Source: Mycobacterium shinjukuense
GTDB taxonomy: Bacteria; Actinomycetota; Actinomycetes; Mycobacteriales; Mycobacteriaceae
Direction of reading: 5' to 3'
DNA length: 64,000 nt
NCBI RefSeq assembly: GCF_010730055.1
Contig: NZ_AP022575.1
Coordinates: 2,666,001 to 2,730,000 of the forward strand
Below the pieces are notes generated by a model that was given only the letters and a program-made list of their open reading frames with translations, was not told the DNA's origin and made no database searches. Of this stretch, positions 7,885 to 15,782 are shown in pieces; positions within the stretch are counted from its first letter, which is position 1; each line of letters starts with the position of its first letter. The position numbers and the translations under genes were made by a program.

Positions 7885-8865
7885 ATGCCCATGCGCGCCG
7901 TGTTGATCGTCAACCCCACCGCCACCTCCATCACACCGGCCGCTCGCGACCTGGTCGCGCACGCGCTCCAAAGCCGCCTCCAACTCACCGTCGAACACAC
8001 CAAACACCGAGGTCACGGGGCCGAACTTGGCCGGGCGGCGGTTGCGGACGGGGTAGACCTGGTTGTCGTGCATGGCGGGGACGGCACGGTTAGCGGAGTG
8101 GTCAACGGCATGCTGGGCCGCCCCGGCACGAACCCGGCCGGACCCGTGCCGGCGGTAGCGGTCGTGCCGGGCGGCTCGGCGAATGTACTGGCCAGGGTGC
8201 TGGGCATCGCCCGCGAGCCGATTGCCGCCACCAACCAGCTCATCGAGCTGCTCGACGACTACGAGCGGCACCGGCAATGGCGCCGCATCGGTTTGATCGA
8301 CTGCGGCGAGTGCTGGGCCGTGTTCAACACCGGGATGGGGGTCGACGCCGAGGTGGTGGCCGCGGTCGAGGCCGAACGCGACCGGGGTGGCAAAGTCACA
8401 GCCTGGCGTTACATTCGAGCGTCCGTGCCCGCCGTGCTGCGCTACACGCGCCGCGAGCCCGTCCTCAAGCTGGAACTGCCCGGCCGCGAGCCCATCATGG
8501 GGGTGAGTTTCGTGTTCGTGTCAAACGCCAGTCCATGGACCTACGCAAACCACCGACCGGTGTGGACCAATCCCGGCTGCACCTTCGAGTCCGGGCTGGG
8601 CGTGTTCGCCCCCACCACCATGAAGACCATCCCCACCCTGCGGATTGTCCGGCAGATGTTCGCCAAGCGGCCCAAGTTCGCGTTCAAGCATCTCGTCACC
8701 GATGACGACGTGCCGTGGCTGAGGGTCACCAGCACGGCGGACCCCGCCGCGTGTCAGTTCGACGGCGATTACCTCGGCCTGCGCGAAACGATGACGTTCC
8801 GGGCGGTTCCGAACGCGCTGAAGGTGGTTGCTCCCCCACCCAAAACTGCAGTTGACCTGCGGTAA
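7885..8865 (+). CDS. diacylglycerol kinase-family lipid kinase, Rv3218 homologue
   Basis: A 326-residue protein of the diacylglycerol/sphingosine kinase catalytic family. The N-terminal domain shows VLIVNPTAT (about 6-14), the nucleotide-binding GGDGTVSGVVNG (about 57-68) and PGGSANVLARVLG; the C-terminal beta-rich domain ends in FDGDYLGL. Members phosphorylate diacylglycerol or related lipids. The start is ATG 7885 or ATG 7891; neither has a strong Shine-Dalgarno because the 57-bp repeat runs up to the start, so the repeat may form the 5' leader. Confidence 0.87.
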   Translation: MPMRAVLIVNPTATSITPAARDLVAHALQSRLQLTVEHTKHRGHGAELGRAAVADGVDLVVVHGGDGTVSGVVNGMLGRPGTNPAGPVPAVAVVPGGSANVLARVLGIAREPIAATNQLIELLDDYERHRQWRRIGLIDCGECWAVFNTGMGVDAEVVAAVEAERDRGGKVTAWRYIRASVPAVLRYTRREPVLKLELPGREPIMGVSFVFVSNASPWTYANHRPVWTNPGCTFESGLGVFAPTTMKTIPTLRIVRQMFAKRPKFAFKHLVTDDDVPWLRVTSTADPAACQFDGDYLGLRETMTFRAVPNALKVVAPPPKTAVDLR

Positions 8866-9145
8866 TCGAAGATGAGACACGACCGCGACACAACCGTGGG
8901 CGGCAATTGGCCCGGCAGTGTAGTACAACTGAATGAGGGCTTCGGTAAGAGAACGTCAAAGTGAGATAGCCCACGCGCTTACGTAACACTATTGACATCC
9001 GTTGAGCCTGTGAAACGATCGAAAGGTTGTGTGCATCGGGCATGCAGAGACATGGAGGGGTACGGAAACCTTTCGTGTGAACGCGTTAACCGCCAAGAAA
9101 AACGCCCGTGTGCAGTGCTGCGCACATAGTGAGGAGTAGCAACTA
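8866..9145 (+). promoter_or_regulatory. whiB1 promoter region with CRP-type site
   Basis: A CRP/Cmr-type site AGTGAGATAGCCCACG lies at 8960-8975, the same sequence I recall as the Rv3676 (CRP) site of M. tuberculosis whiB1. TTGACA at 8992-8997 is a good -35 box, and AACGAT at about 9014-9019 can serve as -10 with a start near 9026; that places the CRP site at about -58.5, as reported in M. tuberculosis. This leaves a leader of about 120 nt. GAGGAG at 9131-9136 is the ribosome binding site. Confidence 0.75.
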
Positions 9146-9400
9146 ATGGATTGGCGCCACAAGGCGGTCTGCCGTGACGAGGATCCGGAGCTGTTCTTCC
9201 CGGTGGGGAACAGCGGCCCGGCTCTGGCTCAGATCGCTGACGCGAAACTGGTCTGCAACCGGTGTCCGGTGACCACGGAGTGCCTCGCCTGGGCCCTGAA
9301 TACCGGTCAAGACTCGGGCGTCTGGGGCGGCATGAGCGAGGACGAACGGCGTGCGCTCAAACGCCGCAACGCTCGGACAAAGGCCCGCAGCGGGGTCTGA
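9146..9400 (+). CDS. whiB1: WhiB1, [4Fe-4S] NO-sensing transcription regulator
   Basis: An 84-residue WhiB-family protein essential in mycobacteria. Four conserved cysteines, C9, C37, C40 and C46, ligate a [4Fe-4S] cluster that reacts with nitric oxide. The G-[V/I]-W-G-G turn (GVWGG, about 58-62) and the basic C-terminal helix RRALKRRNARTKAR follow, and these contact sigma A region 4 and DNA. WhiB1 represses its own promoter, in opposition to CRP, in M. tuberculosis (known). GAGGAG lies 9 bases before the ATG. A terminator hairpin follows. Confidence 0.97.
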   Translation: MDWRHKAVCRDEDPELFFPVGNSGPALAQIADAKLVCNRCPVTTECLAWALNTGQDSGVWGGMSEDERRALKRRNARTKARSGV

Positions 9401-9413
9401 CGACCCGGCTTTG

Positions 9414-9455
9414 GCAGCAGTGCGGCCCCGACAACCGTCGGGGCCGCACTGCTGC
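9414..9455. terminator. 19-bp perfect hairpin between whiB1 and pdtaS
   Basis: Arms 9414-9432 and 9437-9455 are exact complements around the loop AACC (stem GCAGCAGTGCGGCCCCGAC). It lies 13 bp after the whiB1 stop and 9 bp before the pdtaS stop on the other strand, so it is well placed to terminate both convergent transcripts. There is no U-tract, as usual in mycobacteria. Confidence 0.88.
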
Positions 9456-9463
9456 GCATCGCG

Positions 9464-10966
9464 CTACAGCAGCAGCCGGCCCCGCCGACCGATCGGCACC
9501 CGAAGCACCACGTCGGTGCCGCGCCCGACGGCTTCCCGCATGCTCAACGATCCGTCCAGCTCGGCAGAGACCAAGGTTCGCACGATCTGCAGGCCCAGGC
9601 TGTCCGACTTTTCCAGGCTGAATCCATGCGGCAGACCCCGCCCGTCGTCGTGCACCACGACATCGAGCCAGCGCGCCGAACGCTCCGCTCGAATCGTCAC
9701 CGAACCCTCCTGCGCCGCCGAGTCGAACGCATGCTCGATCGCGTTCTGTACCAGTTCGGTGATCACCATGATCAGCGCCGTCGCCCGGTCGGAGTCCAGC
9801 ACACCGAGGTCACCGACCCGGTTGATCCGGATCGGTCGGTCCACCGACGCCACGTCGTTCATGATCGGCAGGATCCGGTCGATGACCTCGTCGAGGTTCA
9901 CCTGCTCATCCACCGACATCGACAACGCGTCGTGAACCAGCGCGATCGACGACACTCGGCGCACCGACTCGATCAAGGCCTCCCGGCCTTCGGCGTTGGC
10001 GGTTCGTCGGGCCTGCAGCCGCAACAGTGCCGCCACCGTCTGCAGATTGTTCTTCACCCGATGGTGGATTTCTCGGATGGTGGCGTCTTTGGATATCAGC
10101 GCGCGGTCCCGACGCTTCACCTCGGTGACATCGCGGATCAAGATCGCGGCGCCGGCGTTACGACCGTGCACCACCAGCGGCAGCGTGCGCAACAGCACCG
10201 TCGCCCCGCCGGCGTCAACCTCCATCCGCATGCTCGCGCCGCCGGCCAGCAGGTCGAGCACATGCTCGGCCACCTCTTGCGCTTCGAACGGGTCCGAGAT
10301 CAGCGGCCGGGTGACTTTGATCAGATTGTGGCCCTCCAGCTCGCTCGTCAGGCCCATGCGGTGATACGCCGACAGCGCATTGGGGCTGGCGTAGGCAACA
10401 ACGCCGTTGACATCGAGCCGGATGAAGCCGTCACCGGCTCGCGGGGTGGAACGCGACATGGCCACGTCCCCCACGTCGGGAAAAGTGCCCTCCGCAACCA
10501 TGTGCAGCAGATCTGTTGCGCACTCCCGATATGCGGTTTCCAAATGCCCGGTCCTGCGCCGGGCCGCCAGTTCGGTTTGATGCTGCGTCAGCACTGCCAC
10601 CACCTGATCGCCATACCGCACCGGGGAAGCCTCGACGTTGGGACCCGGCAATTGCCACGAATGTTGTTCGCCCACACCGCATTCCCACGTGGCGATCCCG
10701 GAAGCGAAGGTATCGGCGACCAGCGGCAGATTTTCGGCGGCGACCACGCCGCCCACCGCGTCGGTCTGCAAGACCGTCGGTGCGGTGTTCGGCCGGCACT
10801 GTGCCACACACACCAGCACGCCGTCATCGCGGCGCACCCACATCAGGTAGTCGGCGAATGACAGGTCGGCCAGCAGCTGCCACTCCCCGACCACCGCGTG
10901 CAGATGGTCGACCGCGTTGCCCGGCAGCACGGTGTGCTCGGCAAGCAGATCACCGAGCGTGGACAT
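9464..10966 (-). CDS. pdtaS: sensor histidine kinase PdtaS
   Basis: A 500-residue cytosolic kinase that phosphorylates the RNA-binding antiterminator PdtaR, encoded elsewhere. There are no membrane segments. The order is an N-terminal GAF-like domain (about 5-150), a PAS domain (about 170-280), a HisKA_2-type phosphoacceptor region with REIHHRVKNNLQ (His301/302; the second is the likely phosphorylated residue), and an HATPase domain (about 385-495) with VVHDDGRGLP and LGLQIV. The homologue Rv3220c works in nitric oxide/copper signalling. The start is ATG 10966. It stands alone on this strand between whiB1 and the biotinyl protein gene. Confidence 0.95.
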   Translation of the reverse strand: MSTLGDLLAEHTVLPGNAVDHLHAVVGEWQLLADLSFADYLMWVRRDDGVLVCVAQCRPNTAPTVLQTDAVGGVVAAENLPLVADTFASGIATWECGVGEQHSWQLPGPNVEASPVRYGDQVVAVLTQHQTELAARRRTGHLETAYRECATDLLHMVAEGTFPDVGDVAMSRSTPRAGDGFIRLDVNGVVAYASPNALSAYHRMGLTSELEGHNLIKVTRPLISDPFEAQEVAEHVLDLLAGGASMRMEVDAGGATVLLRTLPLVVHGRNAGAAILIRDVTEVKRRDRALISKDATIREIHHRVKNNLQTVAALLRLQARRTANAEGREALIESVRRVSSIALVHDALSMSVDEQVNLDEVIDRILPIMNDVASVDRPIRINRVGDLGVLDSDRATALIMVITELVQNAIEHAFDSAAQEGSVTIRAERSARWLDVVVHDDGRGLPHGFSLEKSDSLGLQIVRTLVSAELDGSLSMREAVGRGTDVVLRVPIGRRGRLLL

Positions 10967-11020
10967 GCGCGGCTCCCGGGTCGCTCAGCGGGGATGGTGG
11001 GTACAAACCTTGGTCGCTGG

Positions 11021-11236
11021 CTAGCTGATCACGGCGATAAGGTCGCCAGCTTGAATGACATCGCCGACCGACACGCTGACCTTGCTGACGGTGCCGGCGA
11101 CTTCGGCGAGCACGGGGATCTCCATCTTCATGGATTCCAGCAGCACCACGGTGTCACCCTTGCCGACTTGGTCGCCTTCGCGGACAACGACTTCGAGCAC
11201 GCTGGCCACGATTTCAGCGCGAACATCCTCGGCCAT
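11021..11236 (-). CDS. biotinylated protein TB7.3
   Basis: A 71-residue biotinyl/lipoyl carrier protein. The ESMKMEIPV motif carries the biotinylated Lys at about residue 40, flanked by the half-repeats expected of the barrel (VREGDQVGKGDTVVLLE and VSVGDVIQAGDLIAVI). Free-standing carriers of this type serve as the biotin carboxyl carrier subunit or as an alternative biotin acceptor; no carboxylase gene is adjacent. The start ATG at 11236 has GTGGGG seven bases upstream. Matches Rv3221c in length. Confidence 0.93.
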   Translation of the reverse strand: MAEDVRAEIVASVLEVVVREGDQVGKGDTVVLLESMKMEIPVLAEVAGTVSKVSVSVGDVIQAGDLIAVIS

Positions 11237-11430
11237 CTTCACCCCACTCATTTCGGCCATCGGCGCATGCTGACTGCTGATCCACCAGACCCATGTATAT
11301 CGAAGCATAAGACCGCCGCCGGCCGCGGCGCGCGGGCTGGCGAGTCCGCGCCGGCGGCCGCATGGGACACTGTGCAGCGACCGGGCCGCACGCTATGGGC
11401 CCCGCACTCAACGACCTCCGGAGGTTTCCC

Positions 11431-11505
11431 ATGGCCAAGCGTGGCCGCAAAAAGCGCGACCGCAAGCACAGCAAAGCCAACCACGGTAAACGGCCCAATT
11501 CGTAG
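11431..11505 (+). CDS. 50S ribosomal protein bL37 (24 residues)
   Basis: A tiny basic protein of 24 codons, beginning MAKRGRKKRDRKHSK and ending GKRPNS, with 12 Lys/Arg residues. It matches the mycobacterial/actinobacterial large-subunit protein bL37, found in cryo-EM structures of the mycobacterial ribosome near the peptidyl transferase centre (known from the literature). A near-perfect Shine-Dalgarno GGAGG lies at 11420-11424, six bases before the ATG. The neighbour downstream is the convergent rshA. It is easily missed by gene callers because of its size. Confidence 0.93.
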   Translation: MAKRGRKKRDRKHSKANHGKRPNS

Positions 11506-11515
11506 CCGGTGAGAC

Positions 11516-11830
11516 CTAGAACCGCTGCTGCCCACCACGAATGATGGTGGTGCGGCGAATCTCCAACCGCAGGCGCTCCCGCAAGCCCTCCGGGGCCTTT
11601 TCGCCTTGGCACTTGGTCGCGATCAGCGCCTTGATGCGCTCCTCGAGCCCGTAATGCTTGAGGCATTCCGGGCAGGCCTTAAGGTGCCGGCGTAGTTTCT
11701 GGCGGGTCTCCGGCGTGCATTCGCCATCAAGCAGGGTCCATACCTCAGCGATCACTTCAGCGCAATCGATATAGCCGGGAGAATCATCGCCACCCGCGCA
11801 CGGGTCGGTTGGCCCGAACCACTCGCTCAT
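11516..11830 (-). CDS. rshA: anti-sigma factor RshA (zinc-associated, redox-sensitive)
   Basis: A 104-residue ZAS-family anti-sigma factor. The signature H49-x3-C53-x2-C56 is present (HLKACPEC), with further cysteines at 11, 23 and 38. Under reducing conditions it binds SigH; oxidation of the cysteine pair releases the sigma factor. The ATG at 11830 overlaps the stop of sigH by 4 bp (ATGA), so translation is coupled and stoichiometry is held. The homologue is Rv3221A. Confidence 0.95.
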   Translation of the reverse strand: MSEWFGPTDPCAGGDDSPGYIDCAEVIAEVWTLLDGECTPETRQKLRRHLKACPECLKHYGLEERIKALIATKCQGEKAPEGLRERLRLEIRRTTIIRGGQQRF

Positions 11831-12477
11831 GACGACACCTCCTCGTGCATCTGGTCAGCACGGGTGATGCCGCGGTCCTTGGCCACGTCGGCGAGCAGAC
11901 GACGCAGCTGACGTCGGCCGCGATGCAGCCGCGACATCACGGTCCCGATCGGCGTATCCATGATCTCGGCGATCTCTTTATAGGGGAATCCTTCGACGTC
12001 GGCGTAGTAGACCGCCATGCGGAACTCTTCGGGCAACGCCTGCAGCGCCTCTTTGATCTCGGTGTCCGGCAACGCTTCCAGCGCCTCGACCTCAGCCGAA
12101 CGCAGCCCCATCGAGGAGTGCTCAGCGTTGGATGCCAATTGCCAATCGGTGATCTCTTCGGTCGGATACTCGGCCGGCTGCCGCTGCTTCTTGCGATAGC
12201 TGTTGATGTAGGTGTTGGTCAGGATGCGGTAGAGCCACGCCTTGAGATTGGTGCCCGCCCGGAACGAGCGGAATCCCGCGTAGGCCTTGACCATCGTCTC
12301 CTGCAGCAGGTCCTCGGCGTCGGCCGGGTTCCGCGTCATCCGCAGCGCGCCGCCGTATAGCTGATCCAGCAGGGGAATCGCGTCACGTTCGAAACGCGCC
12401 GTCAGTTCCTCGTCGGTCTCCTCGGGCGGCTCGGCCTCGCCAACCTCCGGCCCGGTCACGCCATCGATGTCGGCCAT
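11827..12477 (-). CDS. sigH: ECF sigma factor SigH
   Basis: A 216-residue extracytoplasmic-function type sigma factor controlling thioredoxin, heat-shock and oxidative stress genes. Region 2 (about 30-100) includes [17 protein letters not shown] and [17 protein letters not shown]; region 4 (about 135-195) includes [18 protein letters not shown] and the helix-turn-helix [16 protein letters not shown]. The ATG at 12477 gives the length known for Rv3223c; the frame continues to 12684, including a GTG at 12558, and longer forms have been proposed in mycobacteria. It forms an operon with rshA. Confidence 0.95.
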   Translation of the reverse strand: MADIDGVTGPEVGEAEPPEETDEELTARFERDAIPLLDQLYGGALRMTRNPADAEDLLQETMVKAYAGFRSFRAGTNLKAWLYRILTNTYINSYRKKQRQPAEYPTEEITDWQLASNAEHSSMGLRSAEVEALEALPDTEIKEALQALPEEFRMAVYYADVEGFPYKEIAEIMDTPIGTVMSRLHRGRRQLRRLLADVAKDRGITRADQMHEEVSS

Positions 12478-12539
12478 CTTGATTAACACGGTCCCTTCGG
12501 TTGCGACGTCACGGCCCGCCAACCGCTGCTCACCCATGA

Positions 12540-12590
12540 GGCTCGTCGCCGTTGACACCAGACTCCCCTGTTCCCAATCTAGAGGCTGCG
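12540..12590 (-). promoter_or_regulatory. possible autoregulated sigH promoter
   Basis: On the minus strand GGGAACA occurs at 12569-12575 and resembles the SigH -35 element (GGAAC/T). No clean -10 GTT is seen at the usual 17-18 base spacing; GTGTCAAC at 12552-12559 is the nearest candidate. Autoregulation is known for mycobacterial sigH, but the promoter call here rests on the -35 alone. Confidence 0.35.
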
Positions 12591-12719
12591 ACCGACAGTA
12601 GAAACCGCACCAATCAACGGCGTGAGCCGGTGCGCTATTTCCAGGGCGGTCTCGGTCTTGATGCGGGACGACATGGTCCCGCAACCCGGTCGCACCGAAC
12701 AGGGCGTTAGGGTGACGCC

Positions 12720-13568
12720 ATGTCCCTTAACGGCAAGACCATGTTCATTTCGGGCGCCAGTCGCGGTATCGGCCTGGCGATTGCCAAGCGCGCCGCGCGT
12801 GATGGCGCCAACATCGCCCTGATCGCCAAGACGGCCGAACCGCACCCGAAGCTCCCGGGCACGGTGTACACCGCGGCTCAGGAGATCGAGGAAGCCGGCG
12901 GACAGGCACTGCCCATCGTCGGGGACGTCCGCGACCCGGTTTCCGTCGAGGCTGCGGTGGCCAAGACCGCCGCGCGGTTCGGCGGCATCGACATCTGCGT
13001 CAACAACGCGTCGGCGATCAACCTGGGATCTATCACCGAGGTGCCGATGAAGCGGTTCGACCTCATGAATGGCATTCAGGTGCGCGGCACCTATGCCGTC
13101 TCGCAGGCGTGCATCCCCCACATGAAGGGACGGGAGAACCCACACATCCTGACGCTGTCGCCGCCGGTGCTGCTCGACAAGAAGTGGCTGAAGCCGACGG
13201 CTTACATGATGGCCAAGTACGGCATGACGCTGTGCGCGCTGGGGATCGCCGAGGAAATGCGCGGCGAGGGCATCGCATCGAACACGTTGTGGCCGCGCAC
13301 GATGGTGGCCACCGCAGCGGTGCAGAACCTGCTGGGCGGCGACGAGGCGATGGCGCGATCCCGCAAACCCGAGGTGTACGCCGACGCTGCCTATGTCATT
13401 TTCAACAAGCCTTCCCGCGAGTACACCGGTAACTCGGTGCTGTGCGAGGACGTGCTGGTCGAGTCCGGCGTGACCGACCTGTCGGTCTATGACTGCGTGC
13501 CGGGTGCCCAGCTTGGTGTCGACCTGTGGGTGGAGGACGTCAACCCGCCGGGATACGTCCAGCCCTAG
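12720..13568 (+). CDS. short-chain dehydrogenase/reductase, Rv3224 homologue
   Basis: A 282-residue NAD(P)-dependent oxidoreductase. The Rossmann motif SGASRGIG is at 11-18, NNAS at 95-98, and the catalytic Ser147, Tyr162 and Lys166 (YMMAK) are all present. The sequence resembles the hydroxysteroid dehydrogenase-like 2 (HSDL2) group, without that protein's SCP2 domain. The substrate is unknown. It is divergent from sigH, with a 242-bp gap that must hold both promoters. The ATG at 12720 precedes the first beta strand directly. Confidence 0.9.
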   Translation: MSLNGKTMFISGASRGIGLAIAKRAARDGANIALIAKTAEPHPKLPGTVYTAAQEIEEAGGQALPIVGDVRDPVSVEAAVAKTAARFGGIDICVNNASAINLGSITEVPMKRFDLMNGIQVRGTYAVSQACIPHMKGRENPHILTLSPPVLLDKKWLKPTAYMMAKYGMTLCALGIAEEMRGEGIASNTLWPRTMVATAAVQNLLGGDEAMARSRKPEVYADAAYVIFNKPSREYTGNSVLCEDVLVESGVTDLSVYDCVPGAQLGVDLWVEDVNPPGYVQP

Positions 13569-13629
13569 ACCTGCCCCAAGGTTGCCCGGGGCGCTTTGTC
13601 CAGCCGGTGTTCACGTCGGCATCCTGATC

Positions 13630-13740
13630 GGCATCGGCGGAACCGGCGGTGACGGCGGCGCCTTCGGCAACGGCACCGCCGGCGGGGTGGGCGGCGCGGC
13701 AGGCAATGGCGGGTTGCTGGGTAGCCCCGGCACTCCTGGG
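13630..13740 (+). pseudogene. PE_PGRS-type Gly-rich remnant
   Basis: One frame (13630-13740) encodes 37 codons of the repetitive Gly-Gly-x pattern typical of PE_PGRS proteins, for example GIGGTGGDGGAFGNG followed by VGGAAGNGGLLG. No PE domain precedes it, and the C-terminal region is absent. The frame is open from 13489, overlapping the dehydrogenase in another frame, and continues to 14010 with unrelated sequence. I read it as a decayed fragment of a PGRS gene or recombination scar, not an active gene. Confidence 0.6.
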
Positions 13741-13929
13741 GTCCACGGGTGGCGGCTAATGAGAGCGCAGCGAGGCCTGATGCGCCTTCTCGCCGGCGGT
13801 GACCGCCGGCCGGGTGGCGTTCTGCAGGGTGAGCAGTCTGCACGATTTTCCGCTGATCTGGTGCGCCGCAATGCCGAAGCGCTTAGGGTTACTGCCGTCG
13901 CATCGGCACTCGTATCAGCGGAGGGCATC

Positions 13930-14010
13930 ATGGCTGACCCGGACGACGTCACCACCACCGAAGACGACCGCGACCAGGGCGAGTCGGAAAAGGACCTGCT
14001 GCCATCCTGA
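13930..14010 (+). CDS. possible 26-residue acidic peptide coupled to the dioxygenase gene
   Basis: An ATG at 13930 preceded by GGAGGG at 13920-13925 opens 26 codons of very acidic, hydrophilic sequence (begins MADPDDVTTTEDDRD). Its TGA (14008-14010) shares one base with the ATG of the dioxygenase gene, which itself lacks a separate strong ribosome binding site. This layout suggests a translated leader or small protein coupled to the next gene. No homologue is recognised. It lies in the same frame as the PGRS remnant. Confidence 0.5.
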   Translation: MADPDDVTTTEDDRDQGESEKDLLPS

Positions 14011-14900
14011 TGACCCAGGACTCATCGATCGAGCGTCACGTCGGCGAGATCAACGAGTTCGGCTACACCGTCGTCGAGGATGTTCTCGACGCTGAGTCAG
14101 TCGCCGCGTTCCTGGCGGACACGCGTCGGCTGGAACGGGAGTTGCCGACTGTTGTCGCCAACTCCACGACGGTCGTCAAGGGCTTGGCCTGGTCCGGGTA
14201 CGCTCCGGTCAACCAGGCCGACCACGACTGGGTACGCATCGACAACCTGCTGCTGCACGGCAGCCGCTACGAGGTGCTGCCGGTACACCCGAAGCTGCTT
14301 CCGGTGATCGAGGGCGTCCTGGGTCGCGACTGCCTGCTGTCGTGGTGCATGACCAGCAACCAGTTGCCGGGGGCGGTCGCCCAGCGGCTGCACTGCGACG
14401 ACGAGATGTATCCGCTACCGCGGCCGCACCAACCGATCCTGTGCAATGCGCTGATCGCGTTGTGCGATTTCACCGCCGACAACGGCGCCACACGGGTGGT
14501 GCCCGGTTCGCATCGGTGGGCCGAGCGGCCGTCGCCGCCATACCCCGAAGGCAAGCCGATCGAGATCAAAGCGGGCGACGCGCTGGTCTGGAACGGCAGC
14601 CTGTGGCATACCGCTGCGGCGAACCGTACCGAGGCGCCACGGCCGGCATTGACCATCAACTTCTGCGCGGGATTCGTACGCCAGCAGGTCAACCAGCAGC
14701 TCAGCATTCCGCGAGAGTTGGTGCGCCGCTTCGAGCCCCGACTGCAGGAGCTGATCGGCTACGGGCTGTTCGCCGGGAAGATGGGCCGAATCGACTGGCG
14801 GCCGCCGGCGGACTATCTCGACGGCGACAAGCACCCGTTCCTCGACGCGGTGGCCGACCGTTTGGAGCGTCCGCTCGAGCAATGCGGGCGTGACCGGTAG
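14010..14900 (+). CDS. phytanoyl-CoA dioxygenase (PhyH) family Fe(II)/2-oxoglutarate oxygenase
   Basis: A 296-residue protein of the PhyH family of non-haem iron oxygenases. The facial triad is visible: H128-x-D130 (RLHCDDEM) and distal H200 (LWHTAAANRT), with Arg211 as the probable 2-oxoglutarate carboxylate ligand (APRPALTINF). The double-stranded beta-helix core runs from about 105 to 220. The substrate is unknown; family members hydroxylate acyl-CoAs or specialised metabolites. It occupies the site where M. tuberculosis has Rv3224A/B and Rv3225c, so it looks like lineage-specific content. It starts one base inside the stop of the small acidic frame. Confidence 0.87.
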   Translation: MTQDSSIERHVGEINEFGYTVVEDVLDAESVAAFLADTRRLERELPTVVANSTTVVKGLAWSGYAPVNQADHDWVRIDNLLLHGSRYEVLPVHPKLLPVIEGVLGRDCLLSWCMTSNQLPGAVAQRLHCDDEMYPLPRPHQPILCNALIALCDFTADNGATRVVPGSHRWAERPSPPYPEGKPIEIKAGDALVWNGSLWHTAAANRTEAPRPALTINFCAGFVRQQVNQQLSIPRELVRRFEPRLQELIGYGLFAGKMGRIDWRPPADYLDGDKHPFLDAVADRLERPLEQCGRDR

Positions 14901-14954
14901 CCAAAGCCACCGGGGAGCCTGCCGACGGCATCTAGGCCTGCCCCACGACGACCC

Positions 14955-15728
14955 TTAGAGCAGGGTGGTCTGTTCGGGCTGCGGCTTGGCCGGCGCCAGC
15001 AGCTCGGGCCCGTTGTTGCGCACACTGTTGACCAGCGTCGACACCTGACGCAGCTCGATGTCCCGCAGGTCCGGCGGCCGGGCCAGCAGCTCGGGATCCA
15101 GTGGGGCATCCGGATTCAGCCAGGCATCCCAGTCCTCTTCGGCCAGCATCAGCGGCATGCGATCGTGGATCTTCGCCAACTCGCCCACCGCGTCGGTGGT
15201 AATGATGGTGCAGCTCAACAAGGGTGCCGCCGAACCGTTGGGCCGCCACACCGACCAGAGCCCGGCCATGCACACCAGGCCGCCGTCGTTACGGTGGATG
15301 AAGAACGGCGTCTTGGCGGCCTTCTTGCCTGCCACGCCCTCGGCGGATTGAGGATTGGCCCGCCACTCGTACCAGCCGTCCATCGGCACCAGGCAGCGCT
15401 TACCCTGCGCCAACGTCCGAAACGCCGGCGAGGTGGCGACCTTGTCGGCGCGCGCGTTGATCAGCAATGGGCCTTTGGTGTCCGGTGCCCCGTCGGGGCG
15501 GGCCCTGGTCCACGACGGCACCAATCCCCAGCGCATGAGCCGTACCCGGCGGGTCGGCTCGTCGTGGGGCTCGCTATGACGGGACACCACCGCCGCAATC
15601 GTGTCGGTGGGCGCCACGTTGTAGTTGGGCGCCGCGGCCGCGGAGCCCGCGCTGCTGGCCTCGTCGATCGCCTTGATTTTCTCGGCCAGCAGGGCCGGGT
15701 CGGTGGTGATGGCGAACCGTCCGCACAT
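14955..15728 (-). CDS. SRAP domain protein (HMCES/YedK-like), Rv3226c homologue
   Basis: A 257-residue SOS-response-associated peptidase fold protein, which forms a covalent DNA-protein crosslink with abasic sites in single-stranded DNA. The start must be the ATG at 15728, because the protein then begins MCGRF and Cys2 becomes the N-terminal nucleophile after Met removal. Other conserved residues are visible: Asn37 in NYNVAPT, Glu121 in WYEWR and His188 in IHDRMP. An in-frame upstream start at 15758 would bury the cysteine and is rejected. It is divergent from aroA. Confidence 0.93.
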   Translation of the reverse strand: MCGRFAITTDPALLAEKIKAIDEASSAGSAAAAPNYNVAPTDTIAAVVSRHSEPHDEPTRRVRLMRWGLVPSWTRARPDGAPDTKGPLLINARADKVATSPAFRTLAQGKRCLVPMDGWYEWRANPQSAEGVAGKKAAKTPFFIHRNDGGLVCMAGLWSVWRPNGSAAPLLSCTIITTDAVGELAKIHDRMPLMLAEEDWDAWLNPDAPLDPELLARPPDLRDIELRQVSTLVNSVRNNGPELLAPAKPQPEQTTLL

Positions 15729-15782
15729 GACTCCCATGGTGCCCGGTACCCACGGCACCCGCCGACACGGCAGGATGTAGCG

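Noticed and set aside
7542..8003. Open frames running through the 57-bp repeat, with 19-residue protein repeats
   Set aside because: The repeat length is a multiple of three, so frames stay open on both strands by arithmetic. There is no ribosome binding site or conserved flanking domain.
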